The position numbers and the translations under genes are program-made. Below the pieces are notes generated by a model that made no database searches, had not been told where the DNA came from, and was given only the letters and a program-made list of their open reading frames with translations. From a virus, in IMG/VR virus record IMGVR_UViG_3300044712_002254, positions 1-36,901 of that record: a stretch of 36,901 bases of DNA, one strand, 5' to 3'. Position 1 is the stretch's first letter. Each line of letters starts with the position of its first letter. Of the stretch, positions 30,295 through 36,774 are shown one piece after another.

Positions 30295-30462
30295 TTATAG
30301 TGGTTTGCCTTTCGGGATGAGCCGGTTGCCCTGGCATCTTGTCAATGCGCCGGTGGCGACAAGCTGGATGATGGCGCGGCTGGTGGCGTTCTCCCTGAGC
30401 TGTTTTTTCAATTTGTTGAGCTTCTTGCGAGTTTCATATGCCGAGATGAGTTTCGCTATCAT
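30295..30462 (-). CDS. Small basic helical protein
   Basis: 55 residues that I translated directly (MIAKLISAYETRKKLNKLKK, then QLRENATSRAIIQLVATGAL). It is lysine-rich with a long first helix. AGGAAGG lies just upstream of the ATG at 30462. It overlaps the end of the membrane-peptide gene by 29 bp and ends five bases before a 110-bp repeat. Function unknown. Confidence 0.5.
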   Translation of the reverse strand: MIAKLISAYETRKKLNKLKKQLRENATSRAIIQLVATGALTRCQGNRLIPKGKPL

Positions 30463-30601
30463 GGCCTTCCTCTCCCTTTAGTCGTGGATTTCTGTTGTTG
30501 AGTTCGTCCATCCGGTCGTCGGCGTTGCTGCCGGATGTGCAGACGGCATAGAGCCATATGTATGCGATGGCGGTGCCAAGCAGTATGAGTGCGGTTTTCA
30601 C
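30434..30601 (-). CDS. Small N-terminally anchored membrane protein
   Basis: 55 residues from a GTG that overlaps the previous stop (GTGA, 30598-30601), with a G-run upstream. The N-terminal segment (KTALILLGTAIAYIWLYAVC) is a transmembrane helix; the rest (NADDRMDELNNRNPRLKGEE) is polar and acidic. The coupled start makes it a credible gene. Function unknown. Confidence 0.5.
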   Translation of the reverse strand: MKTALILLGTAIAYIWLYAVCTSGSNADDRMDELNNRNPRLKGEEGHDSETHLGI

Positions 30602-30912
30602 TGTTTCCCCCCTTTGCATTGCCGGCAGGCCCGGTAAAGCTGGACCCGGAGCGGATTGGTGGCGGCGAAGGGCCGCCGTTTGATCTCGGCGCATTTGCGC
30701 AGTGAGATCTCCCCCAGGATGGGGCAGTTGACGGTGGTCGTGCCGAAGATCTCCTCGACCCTGGCCAGGAAGCCCCCCAGGTCGGCCCCGTATTTGCCGC
30801 GGATGATGTTGGAGACGGCGGCGTCGGAGTAGCCGAGCCGGCGGGCAACTTCGGCCTGCCCGAGGTCGGAGCATTTCTCTTTTAATAGCTGCATGAGGTC
30901 AGGCCGCGTCAT
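30598..30912 (-). CDS. Helix-turn-helix regulator with a C-terminal Cys motif
   Basis: 104 residues. The N-terminal half is an XRE-like helix-turn-helix (AEVARRLGYSDAAVSNIIRG). The C-terminal half has CPILGEISLRKC and, at the very end, CRQC, a probable zinc site. Proteins with this HTH-plus-Cys layout are common in early regions of Mu-like phages. The ATG lies 12 bases inside the previous gene's end, so translation is coupled. DNA targets unknown. Confidence 0.7.
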   Translation of the reverse strand: MTRPDLMQLLKEKCSDLGQAEVARRLGYSDAAVSNIIRGKYGADLGGFLARVEEIFGTTTVNCPILGEISLRKCAEIKRRPFAATNPLRVQLYRACRQCKGGKQ

Positions 30913-31315
30913 GGGTCACCTCGTCGATTGCCTCTGCGGGCGGTTCACGAACCGCCCCTACATTTTCTTTTTCTTTCTCTCTTTCTTTCTTTTCCCCGCG
31001 ATCACAGATTTTTGTGGATATGGGCCACCCGCACAGGTCGCAGATGGTGGGGTATACGGGTTCTGAGCCGCCCCTGGCGAGGACGTAGTTCTGGGCGTCA
31101 CCGGCATTGCCCCCCTTGTAGCCGCCGATCTTGGTGATGTAGCCGTGGCGATGGAGCCGAAGGAGAAACTGGCTGCTATTCTTATAGGTTGCTCCGGGGA
31201 CGGTGACCTGTACCGACCGGATGGTGAATGTTTTCATGATCCTCATACTTCGCCACATATTGTTACGGAGGGCATCCGTCTTGGGTGATCTCCTCATTCC
31301 AGGCTTTCCTGGCAT
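30899..31315 (-). CDS. Winged-helix-like protein with C-terminal zinc motif and in-frame palindrome
   Basis: 138 residues from the ATG at 31315 (MPGKPGMRRSPKTDALRNNM), chosen because GGAGG lies six bases upstream; the frame itself extends far into the B gene. The middle (VTVPGATYKNSSQFLLRLHR, HGYITKIGGYKGGNAGDAQN) looks like a winged helix. CDLCGWPISTKIC is a probable zinc site. A charged stretch (EKKEREKEKE) and then the 20-bp palindrome, read as VGAVREPP, form the C-terminal tail. It overlaps the next gene by 14 bp. Confidence 0.62.
   Translation of the reverse strand: MPGKPGMRRSPKTDALRNNMWRSMRIMKTFTIRSVQVTVPGATYKNSSQFLLRLHRHGYITKIGGYKGGNAGDAQNYVLARGGSEPVYPTICDLCGWPISTKICDRGEKKEREKEKENVGAVREPPAEAIDEVTHDAA
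30938..30957. repeat. 20-bp palindrome copy 6 (one change)
   Basis: GGGCGGTTCACGAACCGCCC inside the C-terminal codons of the 30899-31315 gene. Confidence 0.85.
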
Positions 31316-31341
31316 CACATACCTCCTTGAGTGGATTTGGA

Positions 31342-32085
31342 TCAGGCTGCCATGGGCCGTTTTTTCCCTTTGAACACGGGTTGGTCGAAGTAGAGGGGAC
31401 GCTCGCCCCATTCCCTGGAGTTGATGATGTCGAAGCCGTTGGAGCGGGCGAAGAATTCGATCTTGTTGAGGGCGATGATGATGCGGCCGATGTTGCCGGT
31501 GGTCTCTCTGTGCAGATACTCGACCAGGTCGGAGGTGAGCTTGACTTCGCAGAGTTGGTGGGCGACCATGGTGGTGTCGTCCAGGTCGAGCCCCTGGAAT
31601 TCGATCCACTGGGTGATGCGCCGGGAGATCCGCTCGTTGGTCCGTATCCGGCGGGCGATATCTTCCATGCCGATGAGGATAACGGGGCATTTGCTCATGT
31701 CGTAGATGTCGCGGAGGGCGTCTACGATGTCGAAGTTACGGAAGCAGTAGTCGGCCTCGTCTACGAAGATTGGCCGGGCCATGCGGCTGTCACGGGTGAG
31801 CTCGTGGCAGATGTATTCGACCATGTCGGCCCGCCTCTGGAGGCGCTTGCCCCCCAGCTCGCGGCAGATGTCGCCCAGGATGGTGGTGACGGTGGAGCAC
31901 CCCAGCGCCCGGATGTAGACGCCGTCGTGGACGTTGGCGACGTAGGCGATGCTGGTGGTCTTGCCGGTGCCGGGGGCGCCCCACAGAAGGCCCATCCCCT
32001 CTGTGCCGGTGGAACGGTTGAGCAGGTCGTCAACTGCCTGCTCGAACTTCCTTACATCTTTTGTTTTGACCATCTCGGTTTTCAT
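31342..32085 (-). CDS. Transposition protein B (AAA+ ATPase, MuB-like)
   Basis: 247 residues. Walker A is GAPGTGKTTS (about residues 37-46) and Walker B PIFVDEADY; the sensor region and arginine finger area (IRTNERISRRITQWIEFQGL) follow. In Mu, B binds target DNA, stimulates the transposase and gives target immunity. This protein is shorter than MuB and lacks its N-terminal HTH, as is common in non-enterobacterial Mu-like phages. AAGGAGG lies before the ATG at 32085, inside a 12-bp palindrome (CCTTAGCTAAGG, 32098-32109) that may partly mask it. Confidence 0.92.
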   Translation of the reverse strand: MKTEMVKTKDVRKFEQAVDDLLNRSTGTEGMGLLWGAPGTGKTTSIAYVANVHDGVYIRALGCSTVTTILGDICRELGGKRLQRRADMVEYICHELTRDSRMARPIFVDEADYCFRNFDIVDALRDIYDMSKCPVILIGMEDIARRIRTNERISRRITQWIEFQGLDLDDTTMVAHQLCEVKLTSDLVEYLHRETTGNIGRIIIALNKIEFFARSNGFDIINSREWGERPLYFDQPVFKGKKRPMAA

Positions 32086-32131
32086 GCTATGATACCTCCT
32101 TAGCTAAGGTTTGCCCTTGTGAGGGCATGTG

Positions 32132-32170
32132 AAACCGCCGGTGTCGCAAGCATCGGCGGTTTTTTCTTTT
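32132..32170 (+). terminator. Intrinsic terminator facing against the A-B operon
   Basis: AAACCGCCGGTG - TCGCAAG - CATCGGCGGTTT gives a 12-bp stem (one G-T pair), followed by TTTTCTTTTTC on the plus strand. It would stop antisense transcription coming from the B side. A smaller hairpin (TGCCCT/AGGGCA, 32112-32127) lies beside it. Confidence 0.7.
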
Positions 32171-32180
32171 TCAACCTGAT

Positions 32181-32291
32181 TTAACAGGGATGGACAGGAT
32201 ATTCAGGATAAAGTCAAAATCGGATTTTAAGGTTTTACCCCCAGAAATGGGTTTAAGGTTTTATCCTGTTCATCCTGTATATCCTTGTTAA
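32181..32291. repeat. ~110-bp bipartite inverted repeat, copy 9
   Basis: Left arm TTAACAGGGATGGACAGGAT, right arm TTATCCTGTTCATCCTGTAT, then ATCCTTGTTAATTGCC. It lies between the transposase stop (32298) and the B gene. Confidence 0.9.
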
Positions 32292-32297
32292 TTGCCT

Positions 32298-34448
32298 TTA
32301 GCCTGTGGCCCTGAATCTGCCGGTGCAGGCCGGGTCATCCCTGTACAGCCCCACCCTCTTGACGCCGCTCAAGTCCTTGTCGTCGGCCCACTGGATCTCG
32401 TAGGGGTTAGCCTCCCCCCTTTTCTGCCTTTCCCGGATGTCGTCGTATATCTCGGCGGCGCTGGAGAAATATTGCCGGGACTGGGCGATCTGCCTCTCTT
32501 TCTCTTCTTTCTTTACTTCGTAGGCAATTACTTCCTGTGGCAGCTCCCGGTATTCGACCAGGACGGGCGCTGCCTGGGCCTCGGCCTCGACTTCGTCCAG
32601 GTGCCCCTGGAGAGTCTTGACGCGGCGGGCCTTGCGGTCTTCCCGCGCCTTTTCGACGAAGGGGACAGGATAAAAGGCTTTTTTGTTGGCGTCCCACCGG
32701 GCTACGGCGATGAGGCGCTCTTCCATGTCCTTGACGCAGACCTGGGCGGCGTCGTGGATGTCGTAGGAGACAATTACGGTTTCGCCTGCGTAATGGACCA
32801 GGTCGGCTGAGTAATAGATGTTGCCGAAGAGGCGGACCTCACCGCGCCTGGTGGTGACGGTGACATGGGGCCGGAAGAGGCCGTCCAGCTCGGCTGCCTC
32901 GGGGACTTCCGGCGTCCATCCTTCGGCCAGGAAACGGCTCCACATCTCCAGGGGGCACATGTTGCGGCGCAGGCCGTTGTTGGAGTCGGTGATCCTGGGG
33001 AGCCCCTGGTGGGGGCGGCGGTTGTACTCTTCGACGGCAACGGCGAGGAAGTCGAGGAAGTCACGCCAGGCCAGGAGGATGGGGGACTTGGCGCCCTGGC
33101 GGCCTTCGCGGAGGGCCTGTTTGACGTCCGTGTCCATCTGCAGGTAGACCTTGCGCTTGACCTGCTCGTCCATACCCTTGCCGGTGTAGGTAGGGAGCTC
33201 TTTGGCTGCCCTGACCCAGAGACTGGCCTGCATGCGCTCGATGCGGCCGCGGGCCTGGGAGTTGCCGGGGATGCCGGTGCGATAGGTTATGCCCAGGCGG
33301 GCGTACATGCCTATGAAGGGGTCGGAGTTGACAGTCGCCTCGTTGCCGGCGCCCTTGTCGGCGTAGAGGATGGCAGGGATGCCGCCGTAGAGCTTGGTTT
33401 CGTTGACGGTGACGGCATGGCGCACGGCGTCGGCGACGGTCTGGGAGGATTCGGCGAGCCCGGCGGACCACCCTATGCAGACACGTGTGACGGCGTCGAT
33501 TACGGCGCAGACCTCGGGTTTGAAGGGGCGGCCGTGGACGGGGTGGGCGACGTAAGCCTTGAAGGAGTGGCCGTCGCATAGGCAGATATCGAGGGGTTCG
33601 AACTGGCTGGTGTCGCGGCGGATGAAGCCCTTGACGCTCTTCAGCTCTTTGCCTGTCATTCGGCCGCGCTGGATGTCGAGGCGGCTGAATTTGTCCAGGT
33701 AGCGCCGAACCTGGTACTCGGAGGGGATTGGGATCTCTGCCGGGATGATGTCGGCCATGTCCTCTAAGGCGTGGACGATGGAGATCTTCTGGGGGACGCG
33801 GTAGCACTGGAGGAAGTAGGGCGCCCAGGGCGGGATTTCGCCGCGCTTGGGGCTCTTGGGGGCCAAGGCGGAGTAGTCGCAGCCGGCCCGCCTGTAGATG
33901 CCCCACCACCGCTCCAGGGTCTTTTCCGAGAGGGTGCGGGTATCCCCTGCGCGGCCGTTGGCCATGTGCAGGATCTCGGGGTGGAGCTGGCCGTCGGTGG
34001 CCTGTTTTACTATGGCTTTAATGGCCTTTGAAACGCCGATGGAGGGGGCCATGCTCTCGATGAGGCGGATGATTACGAGGCGTGCGTCCATGACCTGGGT
34101 CTGCCATTTCTTGAGGGTGGTGACGGGTTGCAAATCCCCCCGGCAGGCGGGCAGAGACCCAGTTCTCTGAGTCTCTATTGCGGGCAGGTTGACGGGTGGG
34201 GTTGAAGTGGATTGGGGGCGGGTTTCTTTGGTTGGCATGACAAGTGCATTATTTAATATATATGCCTGCGTTTCCTGGGGGAGGGATGTGAGAGGGTATT
34301 CCCGCCCGCCGCCGCGGCCCGCGCGGGGACGGGAGGGCCAGGATTCCCTGGTAGCCTTCTGGATTACTCCTTTGAATGTAGAGGGCAAACCCGGCATATT
34401 CGCTAGTTCCTTCGCCGTGTAATGTGTCTTTGATCCATCAGGGCTCAT
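32298..34448 (-). CDS. DDE transposase A (MuA-like)
   Basis: 716 residues, about the length of MuA. The N-terminus (HYTAKELANMPGLPSTFKGV, then REYPLTSLPQETQAYIL) is the MuA-type DNA-binding domain. The catalytic core shows the DDE triad: LDICLCDGHSFKAYVAH (first Asp), ILYADKGAGN (second Asp), GNSQARGRIERMQASLW (Glu). The C-terminal Mu transposase beta-barrel (FRPHVTVTTRRGEVRLFGNI) and a basic tail follow. It joins phage ends to target DNA. GGAGGG lies seven bases before the ATG at 34448. Confidence 0.96.
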   Translation of the reverse strand: MSPDGSKTHYTAKELANMPGLPSTFKGVIQKATRESWPSRPRAGRGGGREYPLTSLPQETQAYILNNALVMPTKETRPQSTSTPPVNLPAIETQRTGSLPACRGDLQPVTTLKKWQTQVMDARLVIIRLIESMAPSIGVSKAIKAIVKQATDGQLHPEILHMANGRAGDTRTLSEKTLERWWGIYRRAGCDYSALAPKSPKRGEIPPWAPYFLQCYRVPQKISIVHALEDMADIIPAEIPIPSEYQVRRYLDKFSRLDIQRGRMTGKELKSVKGFIRRDTSQFEPLDICLCDGHSFKAYVAHPVHGRPFKPEVCAVIDAVTRVCIGWSAGLAESSQTVADAVRHAVTVNETKLYGGIPAILYADKGAGNEATVNSDPFIGMYARLGITYRTGIPGNSQARGRIERMQASLWVRAAKELPTYTGKGMDEQVKRKVYLQMDTDVKQALREGRQGAKSPILLAWRDFLDFLAVAVEEYNRRPHQGLPRITDSNNGLRRNMCPLEMWSRFLAEGWTPEVPEAAELDGLFRPHVTVTTRRGEVRLFGNIYYSADLVHYAGETVIVSYDIHDAAQVCVKDMEERLIAVARWDANKKAFYPVPFVEKAREDRKARRVKTLQGHLDEVEAEAQAAPVLVEYRELPQEVIAYEVKKEEKERQIAQSRQYFSSAAEIYDDIRERQKRGEANPYEIQWADDKDLSGVKRVGLYRDDPACTGRFRATG

Positions 34449-34487
34449 CGGTCGCCCTCCTGTGGTGTCCGTGCCAAATGTGATTTG

Positions 34488-34533
34488 TTGACAAACCCGA
34501 ACAAAAGTTTATAATTGCGTAAAATATTACGCA
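34488..34533 (+). promoter_or_regulatory. Consensus promoter and operator in the ner-A gap, plus strand
   Basis: TTGACA (34488-34493) and TATAAT (34510-34515), both perfect, with a 16-base spacer. TGCGTAA-AATA-TTACGCA (34516-34533) follows at once and looks like an operator over the transcription start. It points away from the transposase, antisense to the Ner-like gene, towards the repressor gene at 34972. Further half-sites (ATTACGC, GCGTAAT) lie at about 34545 and 34902. Confidence 0.7.
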
Positions 34534-34548
34534 TTGATGCACCAAAAA

Positions 34549-34743
34549 TTACGCGGCCTTGCCCCATATTTTTTCATAGGGGAGGCCAAGACGTTCGGCG
34601 ATGTACTGTTTCGTCCTTTTGGAGGTGTGATGGCGGTTGATGACACCGCTGACGGTGCCGGGGCAGACATCCAGCTCTTTGGCGAGCTGGCGGACGGTTA
34701 TGCCCCTGTCTACGAGGATGGATCTGAGTCTGTTTGGGGTCAT
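34549..34743 (-). CDS. Ner-like helix-turn-helix regulator
   Basis: 64 residues, close to the size of Mu Ner. The single domain (RLRSILVDRGITVRQLAKEL, then DVCPGTVSGVINRHHTSKRT) is a helix-turn-helix. In Mu, Ner is the first gene of the early operon and shuts down the early and repressor promoters. Here it is likewise the first gene before the transposase, downstream of the promoter at 34813. AGGAG lies eight bases before the ATG at 34743. Confidence 0.82.
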   Translation of the reverse strand: MTPNRLRSILVDRGITVRQLAKELDVCPGTVSGVINRHHTSKRTKQYIAERLGLPYEKIWGKAA

Positions 34744-34812
34744 GGAAAACTCCTGGATGTTTTGTAATTCTGGTAAATTTCTTTACAAAATGGATTTTGT
34801 GTTTACGTAGAA

Positions 34813-34841
34813 TATATACCTAACAATTGTTAGGATGTCAA
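34813..34841 (-). promoter_or_regulatory. Early promoter with a palindromic operator as its spacer
   Basis: On the minus strand: TTGACA (34841-34836), a 17-base spacer, TATATA (34818-34813). The spacer contains the perfect 16-bp palindrome CCTAACAATTGTTAGG (34819-34834). It faces the Ner-like gene and transposase, as the Mu Pe promoter does. A regulator bound to the palindrome would sit exactly between the two hexamers. Confidence 0.8.
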
Positions 34842-34925
34842 TAACTTTTATTAGGTTAAAGTTCATTTTATTCTAAATATTATTTGTAATGTTGTAACTA
34901 TGCGTAATTCAAGGAATAAAAAATA

Positions 34926-34942
34926 CATTTACCTGGTAAATG
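34926..34942. promoter_or_regulatory. Second operator-like palindrome near the repressor start
   Basis: CATTTACC-T-GGTAAATG is a perfect 8+1+8 palindrome 30 bases before the repressor ATG. A related, weaker dyad (GTAAA...TTTAC) lies at about 34772-34785. These are probably regulator-binding sites; the whole 34,744-34,971 gap is AT-rich and holds no gene. Confidence 0.65.
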
Positions 34943-34971
34943 TTCACTTCGCCATAAGGTAATAGTTATTG

Positions 34972-35403
34972 ATGGAAGTTTTACCTAACAAAAGTTTTAG
35001 CGACAGGATATCCTGCCTGGTAGAACAGTTCGGATCTCAAGAAAGATTAGGGGAATTGTGTGGCATTTCTGGAGTAATGATCGGGAAATATGCTTCCGGC
35101 AAATCAGAGCCAACTAGAGAGAAATTATTAGCTATTGCTGAGGGGGCAAGGGTTAATATCTTATGGCTGATGACCGGAGAAGGCCCAATGGCCGTGGATG
35201 ACCCCCCAGTGGTGAAGGAGCCGGAAACGGCCTATGAGGACCAGGAGCTGATAAAAAAGGGGGACAGTACCCTGGAGACGGCAAAGACGGCTATCGAGGA
35301 TATTTTCTCGGGCAAATCGGAAACCGAGAGGTTGGATATTCTGCAGTTAGTGCTGGATCTGCGGGCCAAAAAAGTAAAGCCGCCCGAAGGCGGCAATACC
35401 TGA
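34972..35403 (+). CDS. Phage repressor-like XRE protein 1
   Basis: 143 residues from the ATG at 34972 (a TTG at 34969 is also in frame). The N-terminal helix-turn-helix (QERLGELCGISGVMIGKYAS) is followed by a short link and an acidic helical C-terminus (SETERLDILQLVLDLRAKKV). No LexA-type peptidase domain is visible. It is divergent from the Ner/transposase operon, the place of the Mu c repressor, and would keep the early promoter silent in the lysogen. It converges with a small minus-strand gene whose stop is next to its own. Confidence 0.82.
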   Translation: MEVLPNKSFSDRISCLVEQFGSQERLGELCGISGVMIGKYASGKSEPTREKLLAIAEGARVNILWLMTGEGPMAVDDPPVVKEPETAYEDQELIKKGDSTLETAKTAIEDIFSGKSETERLDILQLVLDLRAKKVKPPEGGNT

Positions 35404-35571
35404 TCATTTACCGTATTTTAGCAGGAGGTTCCTGGCCTCCCGGATGTTATCCCTTATTCCTTCCTGGTCAAGGATAAATAGAAGCAACAAAAGTAAATCC
35501 GATACTTTCAACCCCTGGCGCGACATCCGAGACATTACATCGAAACAAAAACACTTCTCCTGCGCATTCAT
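35404..35571 (-). CDS. Small protein convergent with the repressor gene
   Basis: 55 residues that I translated directly (MNAQEKCFCFDVMSRMSRQG, then LKVSDLLLLLLFILDQEGIR). It has a leucine-rich hydrophobic segment that may be amphipathic or membrane bound. A strong GGAGG lies before the ATG at 35571, and a fair promoter (35603-35631, minus strand) precedes it. Its stop directly abuts that of the repressor gene. It has no counterpart in Mu that I know. Confidence 0.55.
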   Translation of the reverse strand: MNAQEKCFCFDVMSRMSRQGLKVSDLLLLLLFILDQEGIRDNIREARNLLLKYGK

Positions 35572-35602
35572 TTCCTCCCTCCGGATTAGTTAAGATTAAC
35601 GC

Positions 35603-35631
35603 ATATTAATACTATAGATTATTAAAATCAA
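35603..35631 (-). promoter_or_regulatory. Putative promoter of the small convergent gene
   Basis: TTGATT (35631-35626), a 17-base spacer and TAATAT (35608-35603), read on the minus strand, ~30 bases before the start codon region. A 9-bp inverted repeat (TATTCAAAT at 35657, ATTTGAATA at 35686) in the same AT-rich gap (35,572-35,731) may be an operator shared with the plus-strand repressor 2 gene. Confidence 0.55.
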
Positions 35632-35731
35632 TGCTATTATGATATTTATCTGATAATATTCAAATACGGTTAAAGTTCTATTTAAATTTGAATAATTTGA
35701 CTTTTGGCGATATTTCAATGTAATGGAGGGC

Positions 35732-36076
35732 ATGAACCGTAGATTGCAAATAGGCCAGCGGATCAAGACGATCCGGAAAAGGCTGCGCCTGAGCCAGAAG
35801 GAGCTCGCGGAGAATTTGGGTGTCTCTGCAGGGGCTGTGTCTACCTATGAACTCGGCGACGCATACCCGTCAATTGAGACCCTGGCCAAGATCGCCCGCC
35901 TGGGCGGAGAAACGTTTAACTGGCTGATTATGGGCGAACAATTGCGTTCAGATGGGGAGGAGATCACTGAGCTGGAGAAGTATCTGCTGGAACAATTCCG
36001 GGCGGCGACAGAGGAAGGCCAGGAGCTGATCGTGCGGGTGGCGGAGATGGCAGCGAAGGAGAGGAGGGGGAGATGA
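35732..36076 (+). CDS. Phage repressor-like XRE protein 2
   Basis: 114 residues from the ATG at 35732; GGAGG five bases upstream favours it over the ATG at 35723. The helix-turn-helix is clear (LSQKELAENLGVSAGAVSTY), followed by a LAKIARLGGETFNWLIMGEQ segment typical of XRE repressors. A C-terminal amphipathic helix (TELEKYLLEQFRAATEEGQE) may dimerise. It is unusual to have two such genes side by side; one may control lysogeny and the other the lipoprotein gene it overlaps (ATGA, 36073-36076). Confidence 0.8.
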   Translation: MNRRLQIGQRIKTIRKRLRLSQKELAENLGVSAGAVSTYELGDAYPSIETLAKIARLGGETFNWLIMGEQLRSDGEEITELEKYLLEQFRAATEEGQELIVRVAEMAAKERRGR

Positions 36077-36450
36077 GAAGGCTGGTTGCAGCTTTGTTTA
36101 TGGTGCTTGCAATTTCCGGTTGTGGCTTCTCTGAATATCGGGAAAAGGAAAAAGCCCTCTCAAAGTCTGCAATTGAATCAGTACAAAAATCTGAAAGTGT
36201 TGTAAAAGGAACAAATACTCTTAATATCCTTGCACTTACCTTAAAATTAATAGAAAGTAGCGGGAAATATGTTAAGGTGGATGGATGGTCATGTGATAAA
36301 AATATAAAAGATGACTGTTACGATGTATGGTTTTCCGTGGCAATCAATGAAATCGATCAAAAGTACCATTGGATAATCAAAGGAAACGAGCTTATACCGG
36401 CAAATGATCTAGCTCAAACAGTTACAATCCGTCAAATGATCACGTTGTAA
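36073..36450 (+). CDS. Putative lipoprotein (possible lysogenic conversion gene)
   Basis: 125 residues. The N-terminus (MRRLVAALFMVLAISGCGFS) is a lipoprotein signal with lipobox LAISGC, so Cys 17 would be lipidated. The mature part has Lys-rich helices and a pair of Cys (WSCDKNIKDDCYDVWF). Base composition falls to AT-rich in the mature part, unlike the repressor before it. Co-expressed with repressor 2, it would be made in the lysogen, which suits a superinfection-exclusion or other conversion role. This is inference; no family recognised. Confidence 0.65.
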   Translation: MRRLVAALFMVLAISGCGFSEYREKEKALSKSAIESVQKSESVVKGTNTLNILALTLKLIESSGKYVKVDGWSCDKNIKDDCYDVWFSVAINEIDQKYHWIIKGNELIPANDLAQTVTIRQMITL

Positions 36451-36452
36451 AT

Positions 36453-36613
36453 TTACCCTCAAATCAAGCGCAAGATATTGCTCTATTCATCAAGTTACCC
36501 TCAAATCAGATGCATCATCCAAAATCACCTCAATCCACAAGAAAAGTACAAGATATCAGTAACTTCCTACAATCTCACCCTTAATACATTCAACTACTTA
36601 TCCCCCTCAAATC
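36453..36613. repeat. Direct repeats at the phage end (probable transposase-binding sites)
   Basis: TTACCCTCAAATCA occurs exactly at 36453 and 36495. Related forms lie at about 36525 (TCACCTCAATCCA), 36574 (CTCACCCTTAATACA) and 36598 (TTATCCCCCTCAAATC). Mu ends carry several MuA-binding sites of similar spacing. The region has no gene. The phage terminus is probably between 36,614 and 36,671; CTGCA at 36666-36670 would give the expected TG...CA type end. Confidence 0.6.
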
Positions 36614-36662
36614 TTTTACTCGTTTATAGATTGCCGCGATGACCCTTGGAGGGAGGAGATAA

Positions 36663-36746
36663 TATCTGCAGGGGGTGAAATGGGCATTTACGGCGCTCTT
36701 GAACAACCCCCCTGAAGACCAGGAAGATTTATTGAAAAAGGGTTAG
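36663..36746 (+). pseudogene. Possible 3' remnant of a host gene cut by the prophage
   Basis: An open frame of 27 codons ends GVKWAFTALLNNPPEDQEDL, then LKKG and TAG. It has no start and reads like a normal C-terminal tail. If the phage end lies near 36670, this is the part of a host gene left on the tRNA side of the insertion. It is short, so chance cannot be excluded. Confidence 0.35.
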
Positions 36747-36766
36747 CCTTGACCGGCTAACCCTTT
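36735..36766 (-). terminator. Intrinsic terminator of the tRNA-Lys gene
   Basis: On the minus strand, AAAGGGTTAGCC and GGCTAACCCTTT (36737-36766) form a perfect 12-bp stem with a 6-base loop, followed by further Ts. It lies eight bases after the tRNA 3' end. Confidence 0.8.
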
Positions 36767-36774
36767 GGATTTTA

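Noticed and set aside
30434-30874. 146-codon frame overlapping the HTH gene
   Set aside because: Its first part is a shadow of the HTH gene; only the last 55 codons, from the coupled GTG at 30601, look real.
30899-31690. 263-codon version of the winged-helix gene
   Set aside because: The first 125 codons lie within the B gene and have no start signal; the ATG at 31315 with GGAGG is preferred.
31285-32103. 272-codon open frame on the plus strand
   Set aside because: It is antisense to the B ATPase gene, which has intact Walker motifs.
17499-32291. The ~110-bp repeats as a CRISPR array
   Set aside because: The copies are kilobases apart, lie at gene junctions, and are not separated by uniform spacers.
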